NCBI GenBank assembly: GCA_020636995.1
Contig: JACJWU010000001.1
Span: 310,001-374,000 of the forward strand
Direction of reading: 5' to 3'
Length of the DNA: 64,000 bases
DNA from: Actinomycetota bacterium
GTDB taxonomy: Bacteria; Actinomycetota; Actinomycetes; S36-B12; UBA10799
A model generated the notes under the pieces. It saw only the letters and a list, made by a program, of their open reading frames with translations, did no database searches and was not told the origin of the DNA. The position numbers were made by a program, and so were the translations under genes. How positions within the stretch are numbered: position 1 is the first letter of the stretch; the number at the start of each line of letters is the position of its first letter. Positions 55,519 to 63,220 of this stretch are shown here, one piece after another.

Positions 55519-56765
55519 CACCGTTGGACGTCGCGGCACTGCGCAAGGACTTTCCCATCCTCGAGCGCACCGTCCGCGACGACCGCCCCTTGGTGTACCT
55601 GGACTCCGGAGCGACCTCCCAGAAGCCACGGTCGGTGCTCGACGCCGAGCGCGACTTCTACGAACACCGAAGCGCTGCGGTCCATCGGGGTGCGCATCAT
55701 CTGGCCGAAGAGGCGACCGACGCGTTCGAATCGGCCCGACGCACCATCGCGGCCTTCATCGGTGGGCAATCCGAGGACATCGTCTTCACGCGCAATGCGA
55801 CGGAGGCCCTGAACCTCGTCTCGTACGCCTTCACGAACTCCACGCTCGAGGGTGGTCCGCAGCCTTTCGTCCTGGGCCCGGGCGACGAGATCCTCATCAC
55901 CGAGATGGAACATCACGCGAACCTGGTTCCCTGGCAGCAGGTCGCGCAGCGCACGGGCGCAACGCTGCGGTGGTTCGGTGTGACCGACAGTGGGCGGCTG
56001 GACATCGACCCGTCCCTGATCACCGACCGCACCAAGGTCGTCTCGGTGACCCATCAGTCCAATGTGCTCGGCACGATCAATCCGATCCCCCGGATCGCCG
56101 AGATGGCGCATGCGATGGGGGCGGTCATGATCGTCGACGCGTGCCAGTCGGTACCGCACATGCCCGTGGACGTCACTGCCCTGGGGGCTGATTTCGTGGC
56201 GTTCAGCGGGCACAAGATGCTGGCCCCGACTGGCGTCGGTGTGCTGTGGGGCCGATCCGACCTGCTCGCACAGATGCCGCCGATGCTGACCGGGGGCTCG
56301 ATGATCGAGCAGGTCTTCATGGACCACTCGACATTCGCGGCGCCGCCGCAGCGATTCGAGGCCGGCACACCGAACATCGCCCAGGCAGTCGGACTGGCAG
56401 CGGCTGTGGACTACCTGGAAGCCGTGGGGATGCAGAACGTGCACGAGCATGAGGTGTATCTGACCGGATTGGCGCTCGAAGGGCTCGGCTCGCTGCCGGG
56501 GATCCGCATCATCGGGCCCACGGATCTGACAGACCGGGGCGGTGCCGTCTCGTTCGTCGCCGATGGCGTGCACTCCCACGATCTCGGGCAGGTGCTCGAC
56601 GACAGCGGTGTGGCCGTTCGTGTGGGGCACCACTGCGCCTGGCCGTTGCACCGTCGATTCGGGGTGGCCGCCACCACCCGCGCCAGCTTCTACATCTACA
56701 ACGACGAACAGGATGTCGAGGCACTTGTGGCCGGTACCCGGCGAGCCTTGGAGTTCTTCGGATGA
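55515..56765 (+). CDS. sufS: cysteine desulfurase SufS
   Basis: 416 aa PLP enzyme, group II cysteine desulfurase. PLP Lys234 in AFSGHKMLAPTG, catalytic Cys374 in RVGHHCAWPLHRRFG, EMEHHANLVPW with the PLP-stacking His. It mobilises sulfur from cysteine and passes it to SufU. ATG 55515 overlaps the sufC stop; a longer upstream frame is not coding. ATGA overlap with sufU. Confidence 0.97.
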   Translation: MTPLDVAALRKDFPILERTVRDDRPLVYLDSGATSQKPRSVLDAERDFYEHRSAAVHRGAHHLAEEATDAFESARRTIAAFIGGQSEDIVFTRNATEALNLVSYAFTNSTLEGGPQPFVLGPGDEILITEMEHHANLVPWQQVAQRTGATLRWFGVTDSGRLDIDPSLITDRTKVVSVTHQSNVLGTINPIPRIAEMAHAMGAVMIVDACQSVPHMPVDVTALGADFVAFSGHKMLAPTGVGVLWGRSDLLAQMPPMLTGGSMIEQVFMDHSTFAAPPQRFEAGTPNIAQAVGLAAAVDYLEAVGMQNVHEHEVYLTGLALEGLGSLPGIRIIGPTDLTDRGGAVSFVADGVHSHDLGQVLDDSGVAVRVGHHCAWPLHRRFGVAATTRASFYIYNDEQDVEALVAGTRRALEFFG

Positions 56766-57208
56766 ACCTCGAGAATCTCTACCAGGAGATCATCCTGGAC
56801 CACTATCGTCACCCCCGCTCCAAGGGACTTCGGGAGCCGTTCGATGCCGAGGTCCACCATGTCAATCCCACGTGTGGCGACGAGATCTCGTTGCGGGTGG
56901 ACGTCGAGGACGGGCTCGTCAAGGACATCTCCTACGACGCCACCGGCTGCTCGATCTCACAGGCGTCCGCCTCGGTCATGTACGAACAGTTGGTGGGCAA
57001 GCCCCTCGACCAGGGGTGGCCGGTTCTGGACGAGTTCGTGCACATGATCGAGGGCCGCGGGAAGGTCGAACCCGACGAGGACGTGCTCGGGGACGGCATC
57101 GCCTTCGCGGGGGTGGCTGCGTATCCGGCGCGGGTCAAGTGCGCACTGCTGGGGTGGATGGCCTTCAAAGACGCAACACTGCAAGCCCTCGGAAAGGACT
57201 TCACATGA
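56762..57208 (+). CDS. sufU: SufU, zinc-dependent sulfurtransferase
   Basis: 148 aa IscU-like fold. Cys38 (NPTCGDEI), Cys63 (DATGCSISQAS) and Cys127 (YPARVKCALLGW) with Asp40 form the zinc site used to accept sulfur from SufS. The 18-20 residue insertion that separates SufU from IscU is present (around GWPVLDEFVHMIEGRGKVEPD). Coupled by ATGA on both sides. Confidence 0.97.
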   Translation: MNLENLYQEIILDHYRHPRSKGLREPFDAEVHHVNPTCGDEISLRVDVEDGLVKDISYDATGCSISQASASVMYEQLVGKPLDQGWPVLDEFVHMIEGRGKVEPDEDVLGDGIAFAGVAAYPARVKCALLGWMAFKDATLQALGKDFT

Positions 57209-57516
57209 GTGTGACCACCGAAGAACTCACCGAACGCATGCGCGATGTGGTGGACCCCGAGTTGGGCATCAACGTCGTGGACCTCGGACTGGTCTACGGC
57301 GTGCATCTCGACGACGACGAGATCGCGACGATCGACATGACGTTGACGTCGGCGGCCTGCCCCTTGACCGACGAGATCGAGGATCAGACCCGAATGGCGT
57401 TGTCCGACGTTGTGAAGGACTTCCGCATCAACTGGGTGTGGATGCCGCCGTGGGGGCCTGACAAGATCACCGACGAGGGCCGCGAGATGCTGCGAGCTCT
57501 GGGGTTCAACGTCTGA
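57205..57516 (+). CDS. sufT: SufT/DUF59 (MIP18-like) Fe-S maturation protein
   Basis: 103 aa single DUF59 domain: VVDPELGINVVDLGLVYGV, then DMTLTSAACPLTDEIEDQ with the conserved Cys. Members help mature Fe-S proteins under demand. Last gene of the suf operon (homologue of Rv1466). ATG 57205 overlaps the sufU stop; the frame upstream of it is the shadow of sufS/sufU. A perfect hairpin follows the stop. Confidence 0.95.
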   Translation: MSVTTEELTERMRDVVDPELGINVVDLGLVYGVHLDDDEIATIDMTLTSAACPLTDEIEDQTRMALSDVVKDFRINWVWMPPWGPDKITDEGREMLRALGFNV

Positions 57517-57551
57517 TCGTGCGGAGGGTCACTGACGACCCTCCGCACGAT
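57516..57551 (+). terminator. terminator hairpin of the suf operon
   Basis: Perfect 15-bp stem (57516-57530 with 57537-57551) around a 6-nt ACTGAC loop, starting on the last base of the sufT stop. There is no U tract, as is common in actinobacteria. Confidence 0.75.
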
Positions 57552-57634
57552 GAGCGGGCATCGAACTGAGGCAGGTGCCGTTGGGGCATGCCCGCCGATG
57601 TCCGCGAGGTGGGCCGGATGCCACAGTGGACGCT

Positions 57635-59224
57635 GTGATCCAGGCCTCCGACATCGAACTGCGCGCCGGGGCTCGCCTGCTCATGTCGGATGTCAGTCTG
57701 CGTGTCGGTGCGGGGGACCGCATGGGTCTGGTGGGGCGTAACGGGGCGGGCAAGACCACCCTGATGAAGGTACTGGCCGGACTGGGGCAACCCGCGGCCG
57801 GCACGGTGGTGCGTGGCGAGGTCGGGTATCTGCCGCAGGACCCCGCGACCGCTGATGGCAATCAGAGCGCACTGGCCAGGATCATGAGCGCCCGGGGCTT
57901 GGATGCCGCGGTGACCCGCATGCAGAAGCAGGCAGCACGCATGCAGGAGGCCAGCATGCGCGACGATGCGATGCGGCGCTACGCACGCGCGGAGGCCGAG
58001 TTCCTCGCGCAGGGGGGTTACGCCGCGGAGTCGGAAGCGCTGTCAGTCGCAGACGGTCTCGGGCTGACGGCCGAGCAACTCGCGCGACCACTGCAGACCC
58101 TGTCCGGGGGCCAACGCCGGCGCGTGGAGTTGGCAAGGATCCTGTTCGGCGGGGGAGAGGGTGTGCTGCTGCTGGACGAGCCGACGAACCACCTCGACGC
58201 CGACTCCATCACCTGGCTACGTGGTTTCCTGCGCTCCTACCCCCATGGCCTGGTCGTCATCTCGCACGACGTGGCTCTCCTGCGGGATGTGGTGAACCGC
58301 GTCGCCCATCTCGACGCGACCAGGTGCGTCGTGGAGGTCTACAACCTGGGATGGGACGCCTACCAGCGACAAGTCGAGGTGGATGCCCGTCGGCGACGAC
58401 GTGAGCAGGCCAACGCCAGCAAGCAGGCCGAGGCCCTACGCAGCCAGGCCGAACGTATGCGGGCGAAGGCGACCAAAGCCAGGCAGGCCCAGACCATGTT
58501 GCGGCGGGCGGATTCCCTCGAAGCCTCTGTGGAACCCGAGCGTCACGCGGACCGCACCGCCGCGTTGCGCTTCCCGGAGCCGTCGGCATGCGGCCGGGTA
58601 CCCCTGCGTGGTGACGGGCTGTCCAAGGCATACGGCTCTCAAGAGGTCTTCCTGGACGTGGACTTGGCCATCGACCGTGGGGCACGCGTGGTCGTGCTCG
58701 GCCTCAACGGCGCCGGGAAGACCACCCTGTTGCGGATCCTGGCCGGCGAGGTGCCGCCCGACACCGGGGACATCGTCGCGGGTCACGGGCTAGTGGTCGG
58801 CTACTACGCGCAGGAGCACGAAACTCTCGACCCCGAGCGCAGCGTCCTGGACAACCTGCTCGCGCGCTGCGATCTCAACCAGACCGATGCCCGATCCGTG
58901 CTCGGCCGTTTCCTGTTCAGCGGCGATACGGTGTTCCAGCCTGCAGGGACGCTCAGCGGCGGGGAGAAAACCAGGTTGGCCCTGGCCTGCCTGGTCGTGT
59001 CGGGCGCGAACGTGCTTCTGCTCGACGAGCCGACCAACAACCTCGACCCCGCCTCACGGGCCGAGATTCTGGCGGCTCTCGGCGACTACGAAGGGGCCGT
59101 CGTCCTGGTGACACACGACCCGGGCGCCGTGCAGGCTTTGCAGCCCGAACGGGTATTACTGCTGCCGGACGGGGCAGAAGATCTTTGGAGTGACGCGTAC
59201 CTCGAGTTGGTGTCCCTGGCCTGA
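57635..59224 (+). CDS. ABC-F family ATPase
   Basis: 529 aa with two ABC cassettes and no membrane part. First: Walker A GRNGAGKTT, signature LSGGQRRRVELA, LLLDEPTNHLD. Linker rich in Arg, Gln and Ala (about residues 240-300), predicted helical. Second: GLNGAGKTT, LSGGEKTRLALA, LLLDEPTNNLDP. ABC-F proteins act on the ribosome in translation or antibiotic protection; a homologue (Rv1473) is near the mycobacterial suf operon. GTG 57635 begins the conserved VIQASDIELRAGARLL; CACAGT 7 nt upstream is a partial -10 match. Confidence 0.93.
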   Translation: MIQASDIELRAGARLLMSDVSLRVGAGDRMGLVGRNGAGKTTLMKVLAGLGQPAAGTVVRGEVGYLPQDPATADGNQSALARIMSARGLDAAVTRMQKQAARMQEASMRDDAMRRYARAEAEFLAQGGYAAESEALSVADGLGLTAEQLARPLQTLSGGQRRRVELARILFGGGEGVLLLDEPTNHLDADSITWLRGFLRSYPHGLVVISHDVALLRDVVNRVAHLDATRCVVEVYNLGWDAYQRQVEVDARRRRREQANASKQAEALRSQAERMRAKATKARQAQTMLRRADSLEASVEPERHADRTAALRFPEPSACGRVPLRGDGLSKAYGSQEVFLDVDLAIDRGARVVVLGLNGAGKTTLLRILAGEVPPDTGDIVAGHGLVVGYYAQEHETLDPERSVLDNLLARCDLNQTDARSVLGRFLFSGDTVFQPAGTLSGGEKTRLALACLVVSGANVLLLDEPTNNLDPASRAEILAALGDYEGAVVLVTHDPGAVQALQPERVLLLPDGAEDLWSDAYLELVSLA

Positions 59225-59242
59225 CGGACGCGAAACGCGGCG

Positions 59243-59248
59243 TATGGT
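59243..59248 (+). promoter_or_regulatory. -10 hexamer TATGGT for the small HTH gene
   Basis: TATGGT, giving a leader of about 35 nt to ATG 59290. GAGAGG lies in the leader but about 14 nt from the start. Confidence 0.35.
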
Positions 59249-59289
59249 ATCTCCAAGAGTTGATTCTGAAGAGAGGTGCGCAGCCCACA

Positions 59290-59502
59290 ATGGCCGTTCT
59301 GAAGAAGGGGCGCCGCATCACCGGCGCTGAGCGGGAGAGCCTCACCGACGAGGTGAAGGCTCAGTACACGAACGGGGCCAGCATCCGGGAACTCGCCAAC
59401 GACACCGGCAGATCCTACGGATTCATACACCGACTCCTGGTCGAGTCGGGGACACAGTTGCGTGGACGAGGTGGCCCCACGCGGGCCAAGAAGGCCAGTT
59501 GA
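59290..59502 (+). CDS. small helix-turn-helix protein conserved in actinobacteria
   Basis: 70 aa, basic. KKGRRITGAERESLTDEVKAQY, then a helix-turn-helix ASIRELANDTGRSYGFIHRLL, then RGRGGPTRAKKAS. I recognise it as a widespread actinobacterial protein of this size, often near the ABC-F gene, with no assigned function. Resembles the HTH of resolvase-like proteins but lacks any catalytic domain. ATG 59290 chosen because similarity begins there; the frame is open to 59260. Confidence 0.85.
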   Translation: MAVLKKGRRITGAERESLTDEVKAQYTNGASIRELANDTGRSYGFIHRLLVESGTQLRGRGGPTRAKKAS

Positions 59503-59564
59503 CCGGGGAATCTTCGAGGACTCGCTGAGGTTGACTCACCGGGACCGCGCCCTGCCGTCCCGGA

Positions 59565-59570
59565 TATGGG
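59565..59570 (+). promoter_or_regulatory. imperfect -10 TATGGG before the ABC exporter
   Basis: TATGGG 6 nt before ATG 59577, matching the leaderless layout except for the last base. Confidence 0.35.
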
Positions 59571-59576
59571 GCAAGC

Positions 59577-61445
59577 ATGTCGATGATGCGCACGCATTCT
59601 GCGATGCGTTCTTTCTCGCGCGACGAGAGTGTCACTGAGCACAGACTGGCGCCGGGCACGGTCCGACGGATCCTCGGATACGCCCGCGGGTATCGGGCCC
59701 TGATCATCGGATTTCTGGTCCTGCTGGTCGTCGACTCGCTGCTTGTTGTGGCTCAACCCTTGCTGTTCCGGCGCATCGTCGACGACGGAATCACTCCGGG
59801 CAACGCCTCCGTGGTGACCGTGAGTGCCCTGTTGGTGGCCCTGCTGGCCGTCGTCGATGCTGTGGTCGGCCTGGTCAGTCGGTGGCAGTCCGCGCGTATC
59901 GGCGAAGGGCTCATCTTCGACCTGCGCACCGAAGTGTTCGCCCATGTGCAGCGTCAACCGGTGGCGTTCTTCACCCGCACGCAGACCGGGGCGCTTGTGT
60001 CGCGATTGAACAGCGACGTCATCGGTGCCCAGCAGGCGTTCACCTCGACCCTGTCAGGGGTCTTGGGCAATCTGATCAGCCTGGTCATCGTGCTGGTGAC
60101 GATGTTCGCGCTGTCCTGGCAGATCACCTTGGCCTCGTTGGTCCTGGTTCCGTTGTTCATCCTCCCCGCCAAGTGGATGGGGAGGCGGCTGGCTGGGCTG
60201 ACCCGGCAGCAGATGCAGATGAACTCGGACATGAGCACCCAGATGACCGAACGGTTCAACATCGGGGGAGCACTGCTGGCGAAGTTGTTCGGCCGGCCGG
60301 TAGAGGAGGATGCGGCGTTCGCGGGCAGGGCGGCCCGGGTGCGCGACATAGGCGTGCAGATCGCGATGGCCAACCGCTACTTCTTCACAGCACTCACACT
60401 CGTCGCCGCCCTCGCCACCGCATTGGTCTACGGCCTGGGAGGCAACCTGGTCATCACCGGGGCGCTGACCTTGGGCACGCTGCTGGCGCTCACCGGCCTA
60501 CTGGCTCAGCTCTACGGCCCCTTGACCGCGCTGAGCAACGTGCGGGTGGACGTCATGACGGCCCTGGTGAGTTTCGAGCGTGTATTCGAGGTCCTGGACC
60601 TGCCCCCGCTGATCACCGAGCGTGACTCGGCCGTGTCCCTGCCGCGCCGCCCGGTGAGTGTGCAGTTCCGGGATGTGGACTTCCACTACCCCTCGGCCGC
60701 AGAGGTCTCCCTGGCTTCGCTTGAGTCTGTTGCCGTCGAGGAGACCCGGGCGAGTGATCAGATCCTGTACAGCGTTGACTTCGAGGTTCCGGCCGGGGGC
60801 CTGGTCGCGCTGGTGGGACCGAGCGGTGCCGGCAAGACGACGATCACCCAACTCGTGGCTCGCCTCTACGATGTCGACTCCGGTGCGGTTCTTCTCGACG
60901 GCACGGACGTGCGGGATGTGACCATGGCGTCACTGCGCGGCACCGTGGGTTATGTGACGCAGGACGCCCACATGTTCCACGACACCATCGAGGCGAATCT
61001 GCGCTACGCGGCACCCGACGCCACCGACGAACAGATCTGGGCGGCCTGCGAGGATGCCCAGATCGCCGAGTTGCTGCGCAGCCTCCCGGACGGCCTGCAG
61101 ACGGTGGTCGGGGACCGTGGCTACCGCCTCTCCGGCGGTGAGAAGCAGCGTCTGGCGATCGCCCGCCTACTCCTCAAGCGCCCGGGTGTGGTGGTCCTCG
61201 ACGAGGCGACCGCCCACCTCGACAGCGAGAACGAACGTGCGGTGCAACGAGCGCTGGCCGCGGCATTGGAGGGCCGGACGTCCTTGGTGATCGCGCACCG
61301 GTTGTCCACCGTTCGGGACGCCGATCTGATCCTGGTGGTGGAGGACGGCCGGATCGTGGAACGGGGGACGCACGACGACCTCTTGGCCGCCGACGGCCTG
61401 TATGCGCGTCACTACGAACAGTTCAGTCTCGATGCCTCACAGTGA
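59577..61445 (+). CDS. ABC exporter, fused permease and ATPase (half-transporter)
   Basis: 622 aa. Six-helix type I exporter domain at about residues 40-330 (RILGYARGYRALIIGFLVLLV, RQPVAFFTRTQTGALVSRLNSDV), then a nucleotide-binding domain: Walker A GPSGAGKTT, Q-loop YVTQDAHMFHDT, signature LSGGEKQRLAIA, Walker B VVVLDEATAHLD, H-loop IAHRLSTV. It would work as a homodimer. Substrate unknown. Start ATG 59577 is supported by a near -10; internal Met codons 4 and 10 are alternatives. It overlaps the convergent SDR gene by 9 bp. Confidence 0.93.
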   Translation: MSMMRTHSAMRSFSRDESVTEHRLAPGTVRRILGYARGYRALIIGFLVLLVVDSLLVVAQPLLFRRIVDDGITPGNASVVTVSALLVALLAVVDAVVGLVSRWQSARIGEGLIFDLRTEVFAHVQRQPVAFFTRTQTGALVSRLNSDVIGAQQAFTSTLSGVLGNLISLVIVLVTMFALSWQITLASLVLVPLFILPAKWMGRRLAGLTRQQMQMNSDMSTQMTERFNIGGALLAKLFGRPVEEDAAFAGRAARVRDIGVQIAMANRYFFTALTLVAALATALVYGLGGNLVITGALTLGTLLALTGLLAQLYGPLTALSNVRVDVMTALVSFERVFEVLDLPPLITERDSAVSLPRRPVSVQFRDVDFHYPSAAEVSLASLESVAVEETRASDQILYSVDFEVPAGGLVALVGPSGAGKTTITQLVARLYDVDSGAVLLDGTDVRDVTMASLRGTVGYVTQDAHMFHDTIEANLRYAAPDATDEQIWAACEDAQIAELLRSLPDGLQTVVGDRGYRLSGGEKQRLAIARLLLKRPGVVVLDEATAHLDSENERAVQRALAAALEGRTSLVIAHRLSTVRDADLILVVEDGRIVERGTHDDLLAADGLYARHYEQFSLDASQ

Positions 61446-62216
61446 GCGCACCGCACCGCCGTCGATGGTCACGAGCGACCCGTTGATGTAGGACGCCGCC
61501 GGCGACAGCAGGAACGCTGCGACCCGACCGAACTCTGCGGGCTCGCCGTAGCGCCGTAGTGGGATGGTGGCCTCGCGGCGCCGGCGGACGGTGTCCGGGT
61601 TACCCTCCCTGGCGTCCTGGGCGAACACGTTGTCTGTCGCGATCCGGCCAGGGAGCATGCCGTTGACGCGCACCCCCTGCGGACCCAGTTCGTCGGCGAG
61701 GTCCTTGACCACCATCGCCAAGCCGGGCCGCAACCCGTTCGACAATGCCAGGCCGGGGATGGGGGCACGCGCCGAGGTCGACAGCACAAACACGATGCTG
61801 CATCCGGCACCTGCCGGTTCCGTGTGGACCGTCGTGCTGGACGCCGTGGCGCGCGCCACCCGCAGACCACCCAGGAAGACCGTCTCGAACGCCTCCCGCC
61901 ACGCGGTCTCGGATGCTGTCATCGGAGTCCCAGGTGTCGGACTGCCCGCGCTGATCAGAGCCCCGTCGAGACGGCCGAAACGTGCCAGTGCTGCAGCGGC
62001 GGCGATCTCCGAGGTGGTCTCGGCAGCGAGATCCGCAGCGATGCCGACCGCCCGACCCGGCCCCAACTGTTCCACTGCGGCGTCGAGTACAGCTTGGTCA
62101 CGGGCGACCAGCACGACGTTCGCGCCTTCGTCGACGAGCGACTTGGCAGCGGCGAAACCGAGGCCGCGCGACGCGCCCGTGACGATCAAGCAGCGGTCGG
62201 TGAGTCCGAGGTCCAT
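61437..62216 (-). CDS. atypical SDR protein lacking the catalytic Tyr-Lys pair
   Basis: 259 aa Rossmann protein. Cofactor motif VTGASRGLGFA at residues 13-23 and the C-terminal PGRIATDNVF and FLLSPAASYINGSLVTIDGG are normal SDR features. At the catalytic site the sequence reads STSARAPIPGLALSNGLRPG, where Tyr-x3-Lys should be; by alignment Leu and Asn replace them. A subfamily with this LSNxLRPG pattern exists in other bacteria, so it is probably a conserved variant and not decay. Activity unknown. ATG 62216; the frame above runs over SURF1. Confidence 0.85.
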   Translation of the reverse strand: MDLGLTDRCLIVTGASRGLGFAAAKSLVDEGANVVLVARDQAVLDAAVEQLGPGRAVGIAADLAAETTSEIAAAAALARFGRLDGALISAGSPTPGTPMTASETAWREAFETVFLGGLRVARATASSTTVHTEPAGAGCSIVFVLSTSARAPIPGLALSNGLRPGLAMVVKDLADELGPQGVRVNGMLPGRIATDNVFAQDAREGNPDTVRRRREATIPLRRYGEPAEFGRVAAFLLSPAASYINGSLVTIDGGAVRSL

Positions 62217-62230
62217 AGAGCCATGCTGCC

Positions 62231-62980
62231 TCAGGCAGAAGGCGTTAGTGCGCTGCGACGCTCCCGCTCGTCGCGCACCTCGCGGCGCAGCAACACGACG
62301 AACCCGATGGGCAGCAGAATGCAGAAGATCAACCACTGTCCGGCATACCCCAGATGAGGTCCGACCCCGGGACCCTTCACAGGCACCGGTGGGAGCACGT
62401 CCGAGGGCTCGGAGGTCACGGACTGAAGGTAGGGCTGGTAGCACGAGGACTGCGGGCACAGGCTGGCGGTGTGCAGCGTCGTGGCTTCACCATTGCTCAA
62501 CAACCCGGCACCGCGTTTGGGTTCGCTGGGCTGCAGGACACCAGTGACCGTCACCTCGCCGGCCGGGGGCGGGGGAGCGACTGGTGACTCGGCGTTACTG
62601 CGGGTGGCCTCCAACCATCCCCGCAGGACCAGAATGCTGGTGCCGTCGGGGCTGCGAAGTGGCGACACGACCCACAGGCCCGGCATCCCTTCCTGGCTGC
62701 GGTTGCGGATGAGCACGGAACCGTTGTCATAGACCCCGGAGACGGTGACCGACGTGTACTGCCGGTCGCTGGGAAGTGGCTCACCGGGGCCCAGCACCGA
62801 CGCCAGCGGTTCCGGCGGTGTCTGTTCGGCGACTGCGAGTTGCGCCTCCAGTGCCGAGCGACGCTCATGGCGCTCGTACTGCCAGTTGGCGGCAACCAGC
62901 GACAGTGCCATGCCGATCGGCAAGGCGATGAGCATGGCGATCCACCGGGGTTGTCGCAACACTGCCAGGACGTCGGACAC
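62231..62980 (-). CDS. SURF1-family cytochrome oxidase assembly protein
   Basis: 249 aa with two membrane helices (about residues 12-32 and 212-232) enclosing an outside domain, the SURF1 layout: PRWIAMLIALPIGMALSLVAANWQYERH, then VSGVYDNGSVLIRNRSQEGMPGLWVVSPL and LVLRGWLEA, and HLGYAGQWLIFCILLPIGFVVLLRREVRDE at the end. It helps haem A insertion into cytochrome oxidase, fitting ctaA/ctaB in the same window. GTG start 6 bp after the dodecin stop. Confidence 0.93.
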   Translation of the reverse strand: MSDVLAVLRQPRWIAMLIALPIGMALSLVAANWQYERHERRSALEAQLAVAEQTPPEPLASVLGPGEPLPSDRQYTSVTVSGVYDNGSVLIRNRSQEGMPGLWVVSPLRSPDGTSILVLRGWLEATRSNAESPVAPPPPAGEVTVTGVLQPSEPKRGAGLLSNGEATTLHTASLCPQSSCYQPYLQSVTSEPSDVLPPVPVKGPGVGPHLGYAGQWLIFCILLPIGFVVLLRREVRDERERRSALTPSA

Positions 62981-62986
62981 GCGGGA

Positions 62987-63199
62987 CTACTCGTCCTCGA
63001 GACGGAAACCGATCTTGAGTGTCACCTGGAAGTGCTCGACGCCGCCGTCTCGGATGTAACCGCGCACATCAGTGACCTCGAACCAGTCGATGTGCCGCAG
63101 GGTTTGCGATGCCCGCGCCACGCCGTTGCGGATGGCCTGGTCGATGCTGTCCGGCGACGTACCGACGATCTCGGTCAGCCGGTAGGTCCTGTTGCTCAT
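62987..63199 (-). CDS. dodecin
   Basis: 70 aa. YRLTEIVGTSPDSIDQAIRNGVARASQTLRHIDWFEVTDVRGYI covers the beta-alpha-beta fold with the ligand-stacking Trp in DWFEV; HFQVTLKIGFRLED closes it. Dodecins assemble as dodecamers that store flavin or CoA. ATG 63199 with GGAG about 7 nt upstream. It lies in a same-strand run with the gene above and SURF1 below, probably one transcript. Confidence 0.95.
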   Translation of the reverse strand: MSNRTYRLTEIVGTSPDSIDQAIRNGVARASQTLRHIDWFEVTDVRGYIRDGGVEHFQVTLKIGFRLEDE

Positions 63200-63220
63200 C
63201 TGCTGCTCCGTTCCGCTCGG

